Source: RBG-16-66-20 sp035308765 (GTDB lineage Bacteria; Pseudomonadota; Gammaproteobacteria; Burkholderiales; SG8-39). Taken from it: DNA of 64,000 bases. A program made the translations under genes and the position numbers. The DNA is taken from the NCBI GenBank assembly GCA_035308765.1, contig DATGGA010000064.1:44536-108535 (forward strand), in the 5' to 3' direction. Positions 51,041 to 60,179 of the stretch are shown here, in pieces (the stretch's first letter is position 1; the number at the start of each line of letters is the position of its first letter). Under the pieces are notes generated by a model. That model made no database searches. It was not told the origin of the DNA and saw only the letters and a list, made by a program, of their open reading frames with translations.

Positions 51041-51424
51041 TTGTACAGCCACGTCACGCTCGGCACCGACGACCTTCCGCGCGCGGAGAAGTTCTACGAT
51101 TCGGTGATGGCGGTGCTCGGCCACCCGGTGCTGTTCAAAAACGCGAAGTTCCTGGCTTACGGCGAGGCGACCGGCGAGAAGCTGTTCATCGTGCCGCCCT
51201 TCGATGGCAAGGAGGCGCGTCCGGGAAACGGCGTCCACGCGGCTTTCAAGGTCGACAGCCGCGCCAAGGTTGACGCCTTTCACGCGGCGGCGCTGGAGAA
51301 CGGCGGCACCGACGAGGGTGCGCCCGGCCTGCGGCCGCACTACCACCCCAACTATTACGGCGCCTACGTGCGCGACCCGGACGGCAACAAGATCCAGGCC
51401 GTTTGCCACCGCAAGGAACGATAG
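51041..51424 (+). CDS. VOC-family (glyoxalase-like) protein
   Basis: A 127-residue single-domain protein of the vicinal-oxygen-chelate fold: YSHVTLGTDDLPRAEKFYDS at the start, a GNGVHAAFKV strand and YYGAYVRDPDGNKIQAVCH at the end. His near the N-terminus and Tyr/Asp near the C-terminus are the usual metal positions. TTG start. Reaction unknown; co-expression with the Rieske oxygenase suggests aromatic metabolism. Confidence 0.82.
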   Translation: MYSHVTLGTDDLPRAEKFYDSVMAVLGHPVLFKNAKFLAYGEATGEKLFIVPPFDGKEARPGNGVHAAFKVDSRAKVDAFHAAALENGGTDEGAPGLRPHYHPNYYGAYVRDPDGNKIQAVCHRKER

Positions 51425-51433
51425 AACGCTCCT

Positions 51434-51469
51434 GGAACGTTCCGGGCAAAACGTTCCCTAGAACGTTCC
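51434..51469. repeat. Triplicate AACGTTCC palindromic repeat
   Basis: GGAACGTTCC (51434-51443), AACGTTCC (51450-51457) and GAACGTTCC (51461-51469) occupy the short convergent junction between the VOC and SDR genes. The 10-base palindrome may form alternative hairpins acting as a bidirectional terminator; no T tract is present. Confidence 0.5.
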
Positions 51470-52237
51470 TGGAAATGCGCCGCCGTCCATCAGCAGGTTC
51501 TGGCCGGTAATGAAGCCGGCGTGCGTGCTGCAGAGGAACGCGCAGGCGGCGCCGAACTCCCCGATGTTGCCGAAGCGCTTGGCCGGGTTGGCCTGAACGC
51601 GCACTTTCTCCAGCTCGGCTTCCGTCTTTCCCAGTTTCTGCGCGTTGAACTTCAGGTTGCTGCGCAGCCGGTCGGTGTCGAAGGGTCCCGGCAGCAGGCC
51701 GTTGATGGTTACGTTGTGCGCCACCGTCTGGCGCGACAGGCCGGCGACGAAGCCCGTCAACCCGGTGCGCGCGCCGTTGGAAAGGCCCAGCTCCGGAATC
51801 GGCATTTTCACCGCGCCCGAGGTGATGTTGACGATGCGGCCGAACTTGCGCGCGATCATGCCGTCAACCGTCGCCTTGATGAGTTCGATCGGCGTCAGCA
51901 TGTTGGCATCGAGCGCCTTGACCCAGTCCTCGCGCGACCAGCTGCGGAAATCCCCGGGCGGCGGGCCGCCGGCATTGTTGACGAGAATGTCGGGGCTCGG
52001 GCAGGCGGCAAGCGCCGCGGCGCGTCCTTCGGCCGTGGCGATGTCGCCGGCGACCGCAATCACTTTGACGCCTGTGCTCTTCCGGATCTCCTCCGCGGTC
52101 GCCTCCAGCGCCTCCTTGCCGCGCGCGGTGATGACGAGGTTCACGCCTTCGCGCGCGAGCGCCTGGGCGCAGCCTTTGCCGAGGCCTTTGGAGGCGGCGC
52201 AGACCAGCGCGGTTTTTCCGTTGATTCCCAGATCCAT
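51458..52237 (-). CDS. Short-chain dehydrogenase/reductase with altered active site
   Basis: A 259-residue Rossmann protein with cofactor motif CAASKGLGKGCAQAL, DILVNNAGG and the structural Asn region ALDANMLTPI. The usual catalytic Tyr-x3-Lys is missing: after NITSGAVKMPIPELGL the sequence reads SNGARTGLTGF. The Ser of the triad is present. It is normally annotated as an oxoacyl-ACP reductase-like SDR, but altered chemistry or a non-catalytic role is likely. Ribosome site AAAGGAG lies in the end of the upstream transporter gene. Confidence 0.85.
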   Translation of the reverse strand: MDLGINGKTALVCAASKGLGKGCAQALAREGVNLVITARGKEALEATAEEIRKSTGVKVIAVAGDIATAEGRAAALAACPSPDILVNNAGGPPPGDFRSWSREDWVKALDANMLTPIELIKATVDGMIARKFGRIVNITSGAVKMPIPELGLSNGARTGLTGFVAGLSRQTVAHNVTINGLLPGPFDTDRLRSNLKFNAQKLGKTEAELEKVRVQANPAKRFGNIGEFGAACAFLCSTHAGFITGQNLLMDGGAFPGTF

Positions 52238-52239
52238 GT

Positions 52240-53133
52240 TCAGCTCCTTTTGACTGACACCAGCAATACACCGGAGATCACCAGCGCGCCGCCGACGATC
52301 TGCACCGCGGAGAGCGCGCCATGCATGAGAAAGAAATCAGCCAGCACCGTGGTCACCGGCCCGAGCGCGCCGATCAGCGCGAAGTGGTTGGCGCCTATGC
52401 GCTTCAGCGCCTCGGCGACGAGGAACACGGGCATCACGGTGCACATGGTCACCAGCAGCAGCGCGTACCACCACAGCGTCGGCGGCAGGGCGAGCGCCGA
52501 AATCGGTTCAAGCAGGAAGAACTGCGCTACCGCAGGCGCGGCGGAGACGATCATCGTGTAGGCGGTGAAGCGGGCGCTGCCGACGCGCTTCACCAGCTGG
52601 CTGCCGGTGACAAGGTAAACGGCATAACACATGGCGGAGCCGAAAATGAGCATGGCTCCGAACATGAACTGCCGGTGCTCCGGGGCGATGCCGAGCTTGT
52701 TGGACAGCACCAGCGCGATGCCCGCATAGGTGATGGCGAGCGCGGTGATTTCTTTCCGGGTCACCGGCTTGCCGAGAAAGATAGCGCTCAGGATCACCAC
52801 CAGCGTGGGGTAGAGGAACATGATCAGGCGGCCGAGTCCGGCTGGCACGTATTGCAGGCCGAGAAAGTCGAGCAGGCTGGCGAGGTAGTAGCCGAGCAAG
52901 CCCAGGCCGATGATGCCGTGCCAGTCACGGCGGGCAATCGGCTTTTCGCCGCGAAACCACCAGGCCATGGCGAGGAAGAAAGGCAGCGACAGCGACATGC
53001 GCAGGAACAGCAGCGTCGTTGCGCTTACCGGGGCCGCCGCGTAGCACAGCTTGATCAGCACCGGCCGGAAGGCGAAGGAAACCACCCCGGCGAGGGCGAA
53101 CGCGATTCCCCACATCCGGTAGTTGCCGTTCAA
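52240..53133 (-). CDS. EamA/DMT-family transporter
   Basis: A 297-residue membrane protein with ten predicted helices arranged as two EamA repeats (about residues 8-140 and 155-290). Examples are LGRLIMFLYPTLVVILSAIF near the end of repeat 1 and ALIGALGPVTTVLADFFLMH near the end of repeat 2. Likely exports a small metabolite; substrate unknown. It is co-oriented with and two bases from the SDR gene, and divergent from yebC. Confidence 0.85.
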   Translation of the reverse strand: MNGNYRMWGIAFALAGVVSFAFRPVLIKLCYAAAPVSATTLLFLRMSLSLPFFLAMAWWFRGEKPIARRDWHGIIGLGLLGYYLASLLDFLGLQYVPAGLGRLIMFLYPTLVVILSAIFLGKPVTRKEITALAITYAGIALVLSNKLGIAPEHRQFMFGAMLIFGSAMCYAVYLVTGSQLVKRVGSARFTAYTMIVSAAPAVAQFFLLEPISALALPPTLWWYALLLVTMCTVMPVFLVAEALKRIGANHFALIGALGPVTTVLADFFLMHGALSAVQIVGGALVISGVLLVSVKRS

Positions 53134-53179
53134 CGCCGATTGCCGGGGACGGGGCCGAGGGCGCGCACGATCATGACGG

Positions 53180-53185
53180 TAAAAT
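53180..53185 (+). promoter_or_regulatory. -10 element of yebC, leaderless arrangement
   Basis: TAAAAT (53180-53185) lies six bases before the yebC ATG, with no ribosome site between. A transcript starting seven bases after this hexamer would begin at the start codon. No convincing -35 is visible. Confidence 0.4.
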
Positions 53186-53191
53186 TACCAC

Positions 53192-53914
53192 ATGGCCGGA
53201 CACAGCAAATGGGCGAACATCAAGCACCGCAAGGCGGCGGCGGACTCGAAGAAGGGCAAGGTGTTCACGCGCCTGATCAAGGAAATCACCGTCGCGGCGA
53301 AAATGGGCGGCGGCGATCCCGGCACCAATCCGAAGCTGCGCATGATGCTCGACAAGGCGCGCGACGCCAACATGACCAAGGAAAGCGTGACGCGCGCCAT
53401 CCAGCGCGGCACGGGCGAGCTCGAGGGCGTTTCCTACGAGGAAGCGCGCTACGAGGGCTACGGTCCGGGCGGCGCGGCGGTGATGGTCGATTGCCTCACC
53501 GACAACCGCACGCGCACCATCGCCGAAGTGCGCCATGCCTTCAGCAAGAACGGCGGCAACATCGGCGCCGACGGCTCGGTGGCGTTCCAGTTCAGGCACT
53601 GCGGCCAGTTCGTGTTCGCGCCCGGCGCGAGCGAAGACAGGGTGATGGAAGCGGCGCTGGACGCGGGCGCGGACGACGTCGTGGCGAACGCCGACGGCTC
53701 GATCGAGGTCATATCCCCGCCCGCGGATTTCGACAGGGTGAAGGCGGCGCTCGGGAAGGCGGGCCTCGAGCCCGATGCCGCCGAGGTCACCATGAAGGCG
53801 CTGAACGAGACTGCCCTCGCGGGCGCAGAGGCCGAGAAGATGCGCGCCTTGCTCGATGCGCTGGATGAAGTGGACGACGTGCAGAACGTCTACACCACGG
53901 CGGCGCTCGATTGA
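53192..53914 (+). CDS. yebC: YebC/TACO1-family translation or transcription regulator
   Basis: Conserved 240-residue protein that aids translation of proline stretches and has been described as a transcription regulator. Diagnostic N-terminus AGHSKWANIKHRKAAADSKK, then GGDPGTNPKLRMMLDKARDANM and the C-terminal LDALDEVDDVQNVYTTA. The yebC-ruvC-ruvA-ruvB order is conserved. It is 16 bases from ruvC. Confidence 0.95.
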   Translation: MAGHSKWANIKHRKAAADSKKGKVFTRLIKEITVAAKMGGGDPGTNPKLRMMLDKARDANMTKESVTRAIQRGTGELEGVSYEEARYEGYGPGGAAVMVDCLTDNRTRTIAEVRHAFSKNGGNIGADGSVAFQFRHCGQFVFAPGASEDRVMEAALDAGADDVVANADGSIEVISPPADFDRVKAALGKAGLEPDAAEVTMKALNETALAGAEAEKMRALLDALDEVDDVQNVYTTAALD

Positions 53915-53930
53915 GCAGGAACACGCTCGC

Positions 53931-54446
53931 GTGTTGATCCTCGGCATCGATCCCGGTCTGCGCGTCACGGGATTCGGTGTCATCGAGCAGACCGGCGGCA
54001 AGCTCCGCTATGTCGTCAGCGGTTGCGTGCGATCGGGTGAAGGTGAACTCGCGGCGCGCCTGAAAGTGATCCTCGACGGCTTGTCGCAGGTGATCGGCGA
54101 GCACCGGCCGCAGGAAGTCGCGGTCGAAAAGGTCTTCGTCAACGTGAACCCCCAGTCCACGCTATTGCTCGGCCAGGCGCGCGGCACCGCGATCTGCGCC
54201 GCGGTGATCGCGGGGCTGCCGGTCGCGGAGTACACTGCGCTGCAGGTCAAGCAGGCCGTGGTCGGCAAGGGCCACGCAAAAAAAGAACAGGTGCAGCACA
54301 TGGTCAGAAGGCTGCTCGCACTGCCCGGAGATCCCAGCCCCGATGCCGCCGATGCGCTCGCTTGCGCCATCTGTCACGCGCATGGGGGGCGGCTGGGGAA
54401 TGTTTTGACTAAAAATCTCAGAATGAAAAAAGGAAGACTGGTTTGA
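53931..54446 (+). CDS. ruvC: Holliday junction resolvase RuvC
   Basis: Endonuclease that cuts Holliday junctions after RuvAB migration. The 171-residue protein has GIDPGLRVTGFGVIE (catalytic Asp), AVEKVFVNVNPQS (Glu), and DPSPDAADALACAICHAH (two Asp). GTG start at 53931. The last 15 codons are AT-rich and encode the basic end NLRMKKGRLV. It overlaps ruvA by four bases. Confidence 0.95.
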   Translation: MLILGIDPGLRVTGFGVIEQTGGKLRYVVSGCVRSGEGELAARLKVILDGLSQVIGEHRPQEVAVEKVFVNVNPQSTLLLGQARGTAICAAVIAGLPVAEYTALQVKQAVVGKGHAKKEQVQHMVRRLLALPGDPSPDAADALACAICHAHGGRLGNVLTKNLRMKKGRLV

Positions 54447-55012
54447 TCGGCCGCATCTCCGGCAAGCTGCTTTCCAAGAATCCGCCGCAGGTCCTGCTCG
54501 AGGCCGCGGGCGTCGGCTACGAGATTGACGTGCCGATGAGCACGTTCTACAGCCTGCCCGCGACCGGGGACGCGGTGACCCTGCACACGCACCTTGTGGT
54601 GCGCGAAGACGCGCATGTGCTCTATGGTTTCGCGACGCTGGAAGAGCGCGCGGCGTTCCGAAAGCTCATACGCATCTCCGGCGTCGGCGCGCGCACCGCG
54701 CTGTCGGTCCTTTCCGGCCTGTCGGTCGCCGAGCTCGCGCAGGCAGTGACGCTGCAGGACACGGCGCGCCTCACCAAGGTGCCCGGGATCGGAAAAAAAA
54801 CCGCCGAGCGGCTGCTGCTCGAACTCAAGGGGAAACTCGCCGATACGCTGCCCGCCGACGCCAGGTCCGGCGGCGGCAACGACGTGCTCAACGCCTTGCT
54901 GGGCCTGGGCTACAGCGAGAAGGAGGCGCTGCTCGCGGTGAAGGGGCTGCCTCCGGGCCTCGCCGTGACCGAGGGCATCCGCGCCGCTCTCAAGGCTCTG
55001 GCAAAATCCTGA
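54443..55012 (+). CDS. ruvA: Holliday junction branch migration protein RuvA
   Basis: Tetrameric junction-binding subunit. The 189-residue protein begins with the OB fold (IGRISGKLLSKNPPQVLLEA), then two helix-hairpin-helix motifs (LIRISGVGARTALSVLSG and LTKVPGIGKKTAERLLLELK) and the RuvB-binding domain III at the C-terminus (DVLNALLGLGYSEKEALLAV). TTG start overlaps the ruvC stop. ruvB starts one base after its stop. Confidence 0.95.
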   Translation: MIGRISGKLLSKNPPQVLLEAAGVGYEIDVPMSTFYSLPATGDAVTLHTHLVVREDAHVLYGFATLEERAAFRKLIRISGVGARTALSVLSGLSVAELAQAVTLQDTARLTKVPGIGKKTAERLLLELKGKLADTLPADARSGGGNDVLNALLGLGYSEKEALLAVKGLPPGLAVTEGIRAALKALAKS

Positions 55013-55013
55013 C

Positions 55014-56059
<1,046 letters not shown>

Positions 56060-56063
<4 letters not shown>

Positions 56064-56473
56064 ATCCGTTTACCTTCCAGGTGCGCGTCTACTACGAGGA
56101 TGTGGATGTCGGGGGCGTGGTCTATTACGCCAACTACCTGCGCTACTTCGAGCGCGCACGCAGCGAGTGGCTGCGCAGCCTGGGAGTGAACCAGGAGCGG
56201 CTCGCCGCGGTCGAAGGGATCGGGTTCGTCGTGGCGCGCGCCGAAATCGACTTCAAGGCGGGGGCCAGGCTCGACGACCTGCTTGCCGTTACCGTACTGC
56301 CCTTGGAAAAAAAGAAAACCTACTTCTGGCTGGCTCAGGAAGTGCGCCTCGCGGACGGCACGCATTTGGGTCGCACGTGCGCCGCGGCCCGCATCCAGGC
56401 AGCCTGCGTGCGGCACAAGGACATGCGGCCGCAGCCGATTCCGGAATTGCTCCTGGGGAGGATGTCGGCATGA
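56060..56473 (+). CDS. ybgC: Tol-Pal system-associated acyl-CoA thioesterase YbgC
   Basis: Hotdog-fold thioesterase conserved as the first gene of the tol-pal operon. The 137-residue protein has the catalytic segment YYEDVDVGGVVYYANYLRYFERARSEW (in part; catalytic Asp) and GIGFVVARAEIDFKAGARL. The GTG at 56060 overlaps the ruvB stop. It overlaps tolQ by four bases. Confidence 0.94.
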
Positions 56474-57153
56474 ACATCACGCAGGACCTGGAACTCTGGC
56501 ACCTGATCGCGAACGCGTCCATCGTGGTGAAGGCGGTGATGCTGCTGCTGTTCGCGGTGTCGTTCATGTCGTGGATGTTCATCTTCCGCAAATGGATGGC
56601 GATCCGCGACGCTCGCGAGAAGACCGAGCAGTTCGAGCGCGAGTTCTGGAGCGGCAACGACATCAATACCCTGTACCAGGGTTCGGTCAACAACCGCCAT
56701 ACCATCGGCAGCCTCGAGCGTATTTTCGAGGCCGGCTACCGGGAATTCACGAAGCTGCGCGCACAGCGCGGGACGGATGCCTCGACCATGGTGGACGGCG
56801 CCAGGCGCGCCATGCGGGCCACCTATCAGCGCGAAATGGACCACCTGGAGCGCCACCTGGCCTTCCTCGCCTCGACCGGATCGGTCAGCCCCTATGTCGG
56901 CCTGTTCGGCACGGTGTGGGGCATCATGCATGCGTTCCGCAGCCTCGCCAACGTGCAGCAGGCGACGCTGGCGCAGGTCGCGCCCGGAATCGCCGAGGCG
57001 CTGATCGCCACCGCGATCGGCCTGTTCGCGGCGATTCCCGCGGTGGTGGCCTACAACCGCTACTCGCACGACATCGACCGGCTTGCGATCCGCTTCGAGA
57101 GCTTCATGGAAGAGTTCTCCAACGTGCTGCAGAGGCAGGCGGCGAGGCCGTAG
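56470..57153 (+). CDS. tolQ: Tol-Pal system proton-channel protein TolQ
   Basis: Inner-membrane stator homologous to MotA/ExbB that, with TolR, uses the proton gradient to drive TolA. The 227-residue protein has three helices, VVKAVMLLLFAVSFMSWMFIF near the N-terminus, and the conserved segments LAFLASTGSVSPYVGLFGTVWGIM and PGIAEALIATAIGLFAAIPAVVAYN (given in part). Coupled to ybgC (ATGA) and tolR (one base). Confidence 0.96.
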   Translation: MNITQDLELWHLIANASIVVKAVMLLLFAVSFMSWMFIFRKWMAIRDAREKTEQFEREFWSGNDINTLYQGSVNNRHTIGSLERIFEAGYREFTKLRAQRGTDASTMVDGARRAMRATYQREMDHLERHLAFLASTGSVSPYVGLFGTVWGIMHAFRSLANVQQATLAQVAPGIAEALIATAIGLFAAIPAVVAYNRYSHDIDRLAIRFESFMEEFSNVLQRQAARP

Positions 57154-57566
57154 TGGCGCGGCTGCATTCCAAACGCAGCCCGATGCACGAGATCAATGTC
57201 GTGCCGTATGTCGATGTGACGCTGGTGCTGCTGGTGATATTCATGGTCACGGCGCCGCTGGTCACACCGGGCGTGATCGACCTGCCTTCGGTGGCGAAGG
57301 CCGGCCAGCCCAAGGTAGTGCCGCTGGAGGTGGTGATCAAGGAAGATGCCTCGCTTTCGCTGCGCGTGCGCGATGCCGCGGGCCGGATCGTGAGCGACCG
57401 GCCGATGACGCGCGCCGAGATGCCGCAGATATTCAAGGACCCGAAAATCCCGGTGCTGGTCGCCGGCGACAAGAACGTGCGCTACGAGGCGGTGCTCCAG
57501 GTTATGGATGACCTGCACGCGCAAGGGGTCGAAAAGGTCGGCCTGCAGGTGAAACCGAGGCAATGA
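57153..57566 (+). CDS. tolR: Tol-Pal system protein TolR
   Basis: Partner of TolQ, homologous to ExbD/MotB. The 137-residue protein has the single helix with the proton-carrying Asp in NVVPYVDVTLVLLVIFMVTA (about residues 15-34) and a periplasmic domain ending VEKVGLQVKPR. The GTG start overlaps the tolQ stop by one base, and the end overlaps tolA by four. Confidence 0.95.
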   Translation: MARLHSKRSPMHEINVVPYVDVTLVLLVIFMVTAPLVTPGVIDLPSVAKAGQPKVVPLEVVIKEDASLSLRVRDAAGRIVSDRPMTRAEMPQIFKDPKIPVLVAGDKNVRYEAVLQVMDDLHAQGVEKVGLQVKPRQ

Positions 57567-58321
57567 GCGCCGCCAGCGCTGCGCTGTTCGAGGAACGCGT
57601 CGACCCGGGGAAGGTCAGCTCGGCGCTGCTCGCGGCCGCGGTTCACCTCGCGCTGCTCGCGGTACTGATATTCGGCGTGCGATGGCAGAACCGCCCGCCG
57701 GAAGCGGTATCCGTCGAACTGTGGGAACCGCCGCCGCCCGCGCCCGTGGTGGAAGCGCCTGCGCCCAAGGTCGAGCCGCTCCCGGCACCCGAGGTAAAAC
57801 CCGAGCCCGCGCTCGAAAAGCCCGATATCGCGGTAAAGGCGCCACCGCCGAAGCCCGTGGCCAAGCCGGCGCCGAAGGCCGAGCCGAAAGCGCCGCCAAA
57901 GTCGGAAGCGGTCAAGCCGAAAGCCGATGAAGCGCGCAAGCGCATGCGGCAGGAGCTCGCGCGCGAGCAGGAATCGCTCGCGATCGACCGTGAACGCGAG
58001 CAGATCAGAGATCAACTCGCCCACGAGGTAAACGCGGGCAATGCGCGGGCGCTGGCGACCTGGATCGGCAAGGTGCACGACAAAATCCGCAACAACATCG
58101 TCCTGCCGCCGGACATCCAGGGCAATCCGGAAGCCGTTTTCCTGGTGGTGCAACTGCCTACCGGGGAAGTGCTCCCGCCCAGGCTGGTAAAGTCCAGCGG
58201 CCACAAAGGCTACGACGACGCGGTCGAGCGCGCGATCCTGAAATCTTCGCCGTTACCCAAGCCCGACAGGCCCGAACTCTTCGAGCGAGAGTTAAAGCTG
58301 ACGTTCCGTCCCAAGGACTGA
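57563..58321 (+). CDS. tolA: Tol-Pal system protein TolA
   Basis: Periplasm-spanning link between TolQR and TolB-Pal. The 252-residue protein has an N-terminal anchor helix (about 19-38), a Pro/Lys/Glu/Ala-rich region (about 55-120), a charged helix (about 122-150) and a C-terminal domain III (ATWIGKVHDKIRNNIVLPPD to LKLTFRP). It is shorter than E. coli TolA, as usual in betaproteobacteria. tolB follows. Confidence 0.92.
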   Translation: MSAASAALFEERVDPGKVSSALLAAAVHLALLAVLIFGVRWQNRPPEAVSVELWEPPPPAPVVEAPAPKVEPLPAPEVKPEPALEKPDIAVKAPPPKPVAKPAPKAEPKAPPKSEAVKPKADEARKRMRQELAREQESLAIDREREQIRDQLAHEVNAGNARALATWIGKVHDKIRNNIVLPPDIQGNPEAVFLVVQLPTGEVLPPRLVKSSGHKGYDDAVERAILKSSPLPKPDRPELFERELKLTFRPKD

Positions 58322-58323
58322 AA

Positions 58324-58329
58324 TATAAT
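58324..58329 (+). promoter_or_regulatory. -10 element of tolB, leaderless arrangement
   Basis: TATAAT (58324-58329), a perfect -10 hexamer, lies six bases before the tolB ATG with no ribosome site. This suggests an internal promoter giving a leaderless tolB message in addition to operon read-through. Confidence 0.45.
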
Positions 58330-58335
58330 CACCCG

Positions 58336-59604
58336 ATGAGAAGGCTGCTTGCGGCGGTATTGCTCTGCCTTTCGGCCGTCGCGGCCAATGCGCAGCTCTC
58401 GATCGAGATTACCGGCGCCGGCGCGCAGCGCATCCCGATCGCGATCGTGCCGTTCGCGGGCGAAGGCGCGTTGCCGACGAGCATTTCCGGAGTGGTTCGC
58501 GCAGACCTGGAAAGGAGCGGCCTGTTCCGGCCGCTGGAGGTGCCGCCGCTCAGCCCGCCGCCCACCGAGGCCTCGAACGTAAATTACGCCGAATGGCGCT
58601 CCCGCCTGGCCGACGCGCTGGTGCTTGGCTCGGTGGCGGCGCGACCGGACGGCAGGTTCGTCGTGCGCTTCAAGCTGTTCGATACGGTGAAGGGCGCGGA
58701 CCTGTCGGGGGTCGAGTACACGCTGTCGCGCGAGCAGGCGCGCACTACGGCGCACCGCATCGCCGATTTCGTCTATGAGAAGCTCACCGGCGAGAAGGGC
58801 GTGTTCTCGACGCGCATCGCCTACGTGGTGAAGCGCGGGCCGAAGTACGAATTGCAGATCGCGGACGCCGACGGCGCGGGCGAGGAGACGGCGCTGGTCT
58901 CCCTCGAACCCATCATTTCGCCCGCCTGGTCGCCGGACGGACGGCGCCTCGCCTACGTGTCGTTCGAGAACAAGAAGCCGGTGGTCTACGTGCATTCGCT
59001 GCTGGACGGCAAGCGCAACGTGGCGGCCAACTTCAAGGGCTCGAACTCGGCGCCGGCCTGGTCGCCGGACGGCTCTCGGCTGGCGGTATCGCTGTCGCGC
59101 GACGGCGGCTCGCAGATCTACCTGGTGAACCCGGACGGCAGCAATGTGCGCCGCCTGACGCAATCGAGCGGCATCGATACGGAACCAGTGTTCACGCCCG
59201 ACGGTCAGACCCTATATTTCACTTCCGACCGGGGCGGCAGCCCGCAGATCTACCGGATGCCGGCAAGCGGTGGCGAGGCGCAAAGAGTGACCTTCGAGGG
59301 AAACTACAACGTTTCGCCGCGCATCAGCCCGGATGGCAAGATGCTCGCCTATATTGCGAGGAACGGCGGCAAATTCCAGGTCGCGACGCTGGATCTCGCG
59401 ACGCGCCAGATGCAGATCCTGACCGACAGCGACAAGGATGAATCCCCCAGCTTCGCCCCCAACGGCCGCATGATCCTGCTGGCGACCGTCATCGCCGACC
59501 GCGGCGTGCTCTCCGCGGTTTCGGCCGACGGCCGCGTCAAGCAGCGCCTCAGCGTGTCGGCGGGCGATGTGCGCGAGCCTGCCTGGGGCCCGTTCGTCAA
59601 ATGA
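58336..59604 (+). CDS. tolB: Tol-Pal system beta-propeller protein TolB
   Basis: Periplasmic protein that binds Pal and TolA. Signal peptide with cleavage near ANA (residue 19). An N-terminal alpha/beta domain (about 20-165) precedes a six-bladed propeller with repeated PAWSPDGRRLAY-type blades (for example ISPAWSPDGRRLAYVSFENK, APAWSPDGSRLAVSLSRDG and PVFTPDGQTLYFTSDRGGS). Length 422 is normal. Confidence 0.96.
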   Translation: MRRLLAAVLLCLSAVAANAQLSIEITGAGAQRIPIAIVPFAGEGALPTSISGVVRADLERSGLFRPLEVPPLSPPPTEASNVNYAEWRSRLADALVLGSVAARPDGRFVVRFKLFDTVKGADLSGVEYTLSREQARTTAHRIADFVYEKLTGEKGVFSTRIAYVVKRGPKYELQIADADGAGEETALVSLEPIISPAWSPDGRRLAYVSFENKKPVVYVHSLLDGKRNVAANFKGSNSAPAWSPDGSRLAVSLSRDGGSQIYLVNPDGSNVRRLTQSSGIDTEPVFTPDGQTLYFTSDRGGSPQIYRMPASGGEAQRVTFEGNYNVSPRISPDGKMLAYIARNGGKFQVATLDLATRQMQILTDSDKDESPSFAPNGRMILLATVIADRGVLSAVSADGRVKQRLSVSAGDVREPAWGPFVK

Positions 59605-59618
59605 CCTGGAGAAACGCC

Positions 59619-60179
59619 ATGACTGCAAACCGGATCGTCTTTTTGGCCGCCCTCGCGTCCCTGGCCGTGGCTGCATGTTCGGGCGGTCCGGTCACGGAGC
59701 AGCCTCCCGCGGGCGTGGAGGATCGCAAGCCCACCGAGACCGGAGCGCAGGCCCAGGGCGTGAAGCCGGGCCAGGTGTCCACCGTGGATCTGACTGGCAA
59801 GACGCCGGTGAAGAGCCCGCTCACGGACCCGAACAGCATCCTGTCCAAGCGCTCGATCTACTACGACTACGACAGTTACGACGTCAAGGACGAATACAAG
59901 GCCCTGGTCGAGGCGCACGGCAAGTTCCTGCGTGAAAATCCGGGCATGAAGATGCTGATCCAGGGAAATACCGACGAGCGCGGCAGCCGCGAATACAACG
60001 TCAGCCTCGGCCAGCGCCGCTCCGACGGCGTGAAGAAAATGCTGCTGCTGCTCGGCGCGAAGGAAGACCAGGTCGAATCGGTCAGCCTGGGCGAGGAAAA
60101 ACCGAAGGCCGAGGGGCATGACGAAACGGCCTGGGCGCAGAACCGCCGCAGCGACATCCTTTACCAGGGCGAATATTGA
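59619..60179 (+). CDS. pal: Peptidoglycan-associated lipoprotein Pal
   Basis: Outer-membrane lipoprotein linking the membrane to peptidoglycan. Lipobox LAVAAC with Cys20; a Pro/Thr linker, then the OmpA-like domain with SIYYDYDSYDVKDEY and the peptidoglycan-binding segment IQGNTDERGSREYNVSLGQRR. The ATG at 59619 has GGAGAA upstream. Overlaps cpoB. Confidence 0.96.
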   Translation: MTANRIVFLAALASLAVAACSGGPVTEQPPAGVEDRKPTETGAQAQGVKPGQVSTVDLTGKTPVKSPLTDPNSILSKRSIYYDYDSYDVKDEYKALVEAHGKFLRENPGMKMLIQGNTDERGSREYNVSLGQRRSDGVKKMLLLLGAKEDQVESVSLGEEKPKAEGHDETAWAQNRRSDILYQGEY

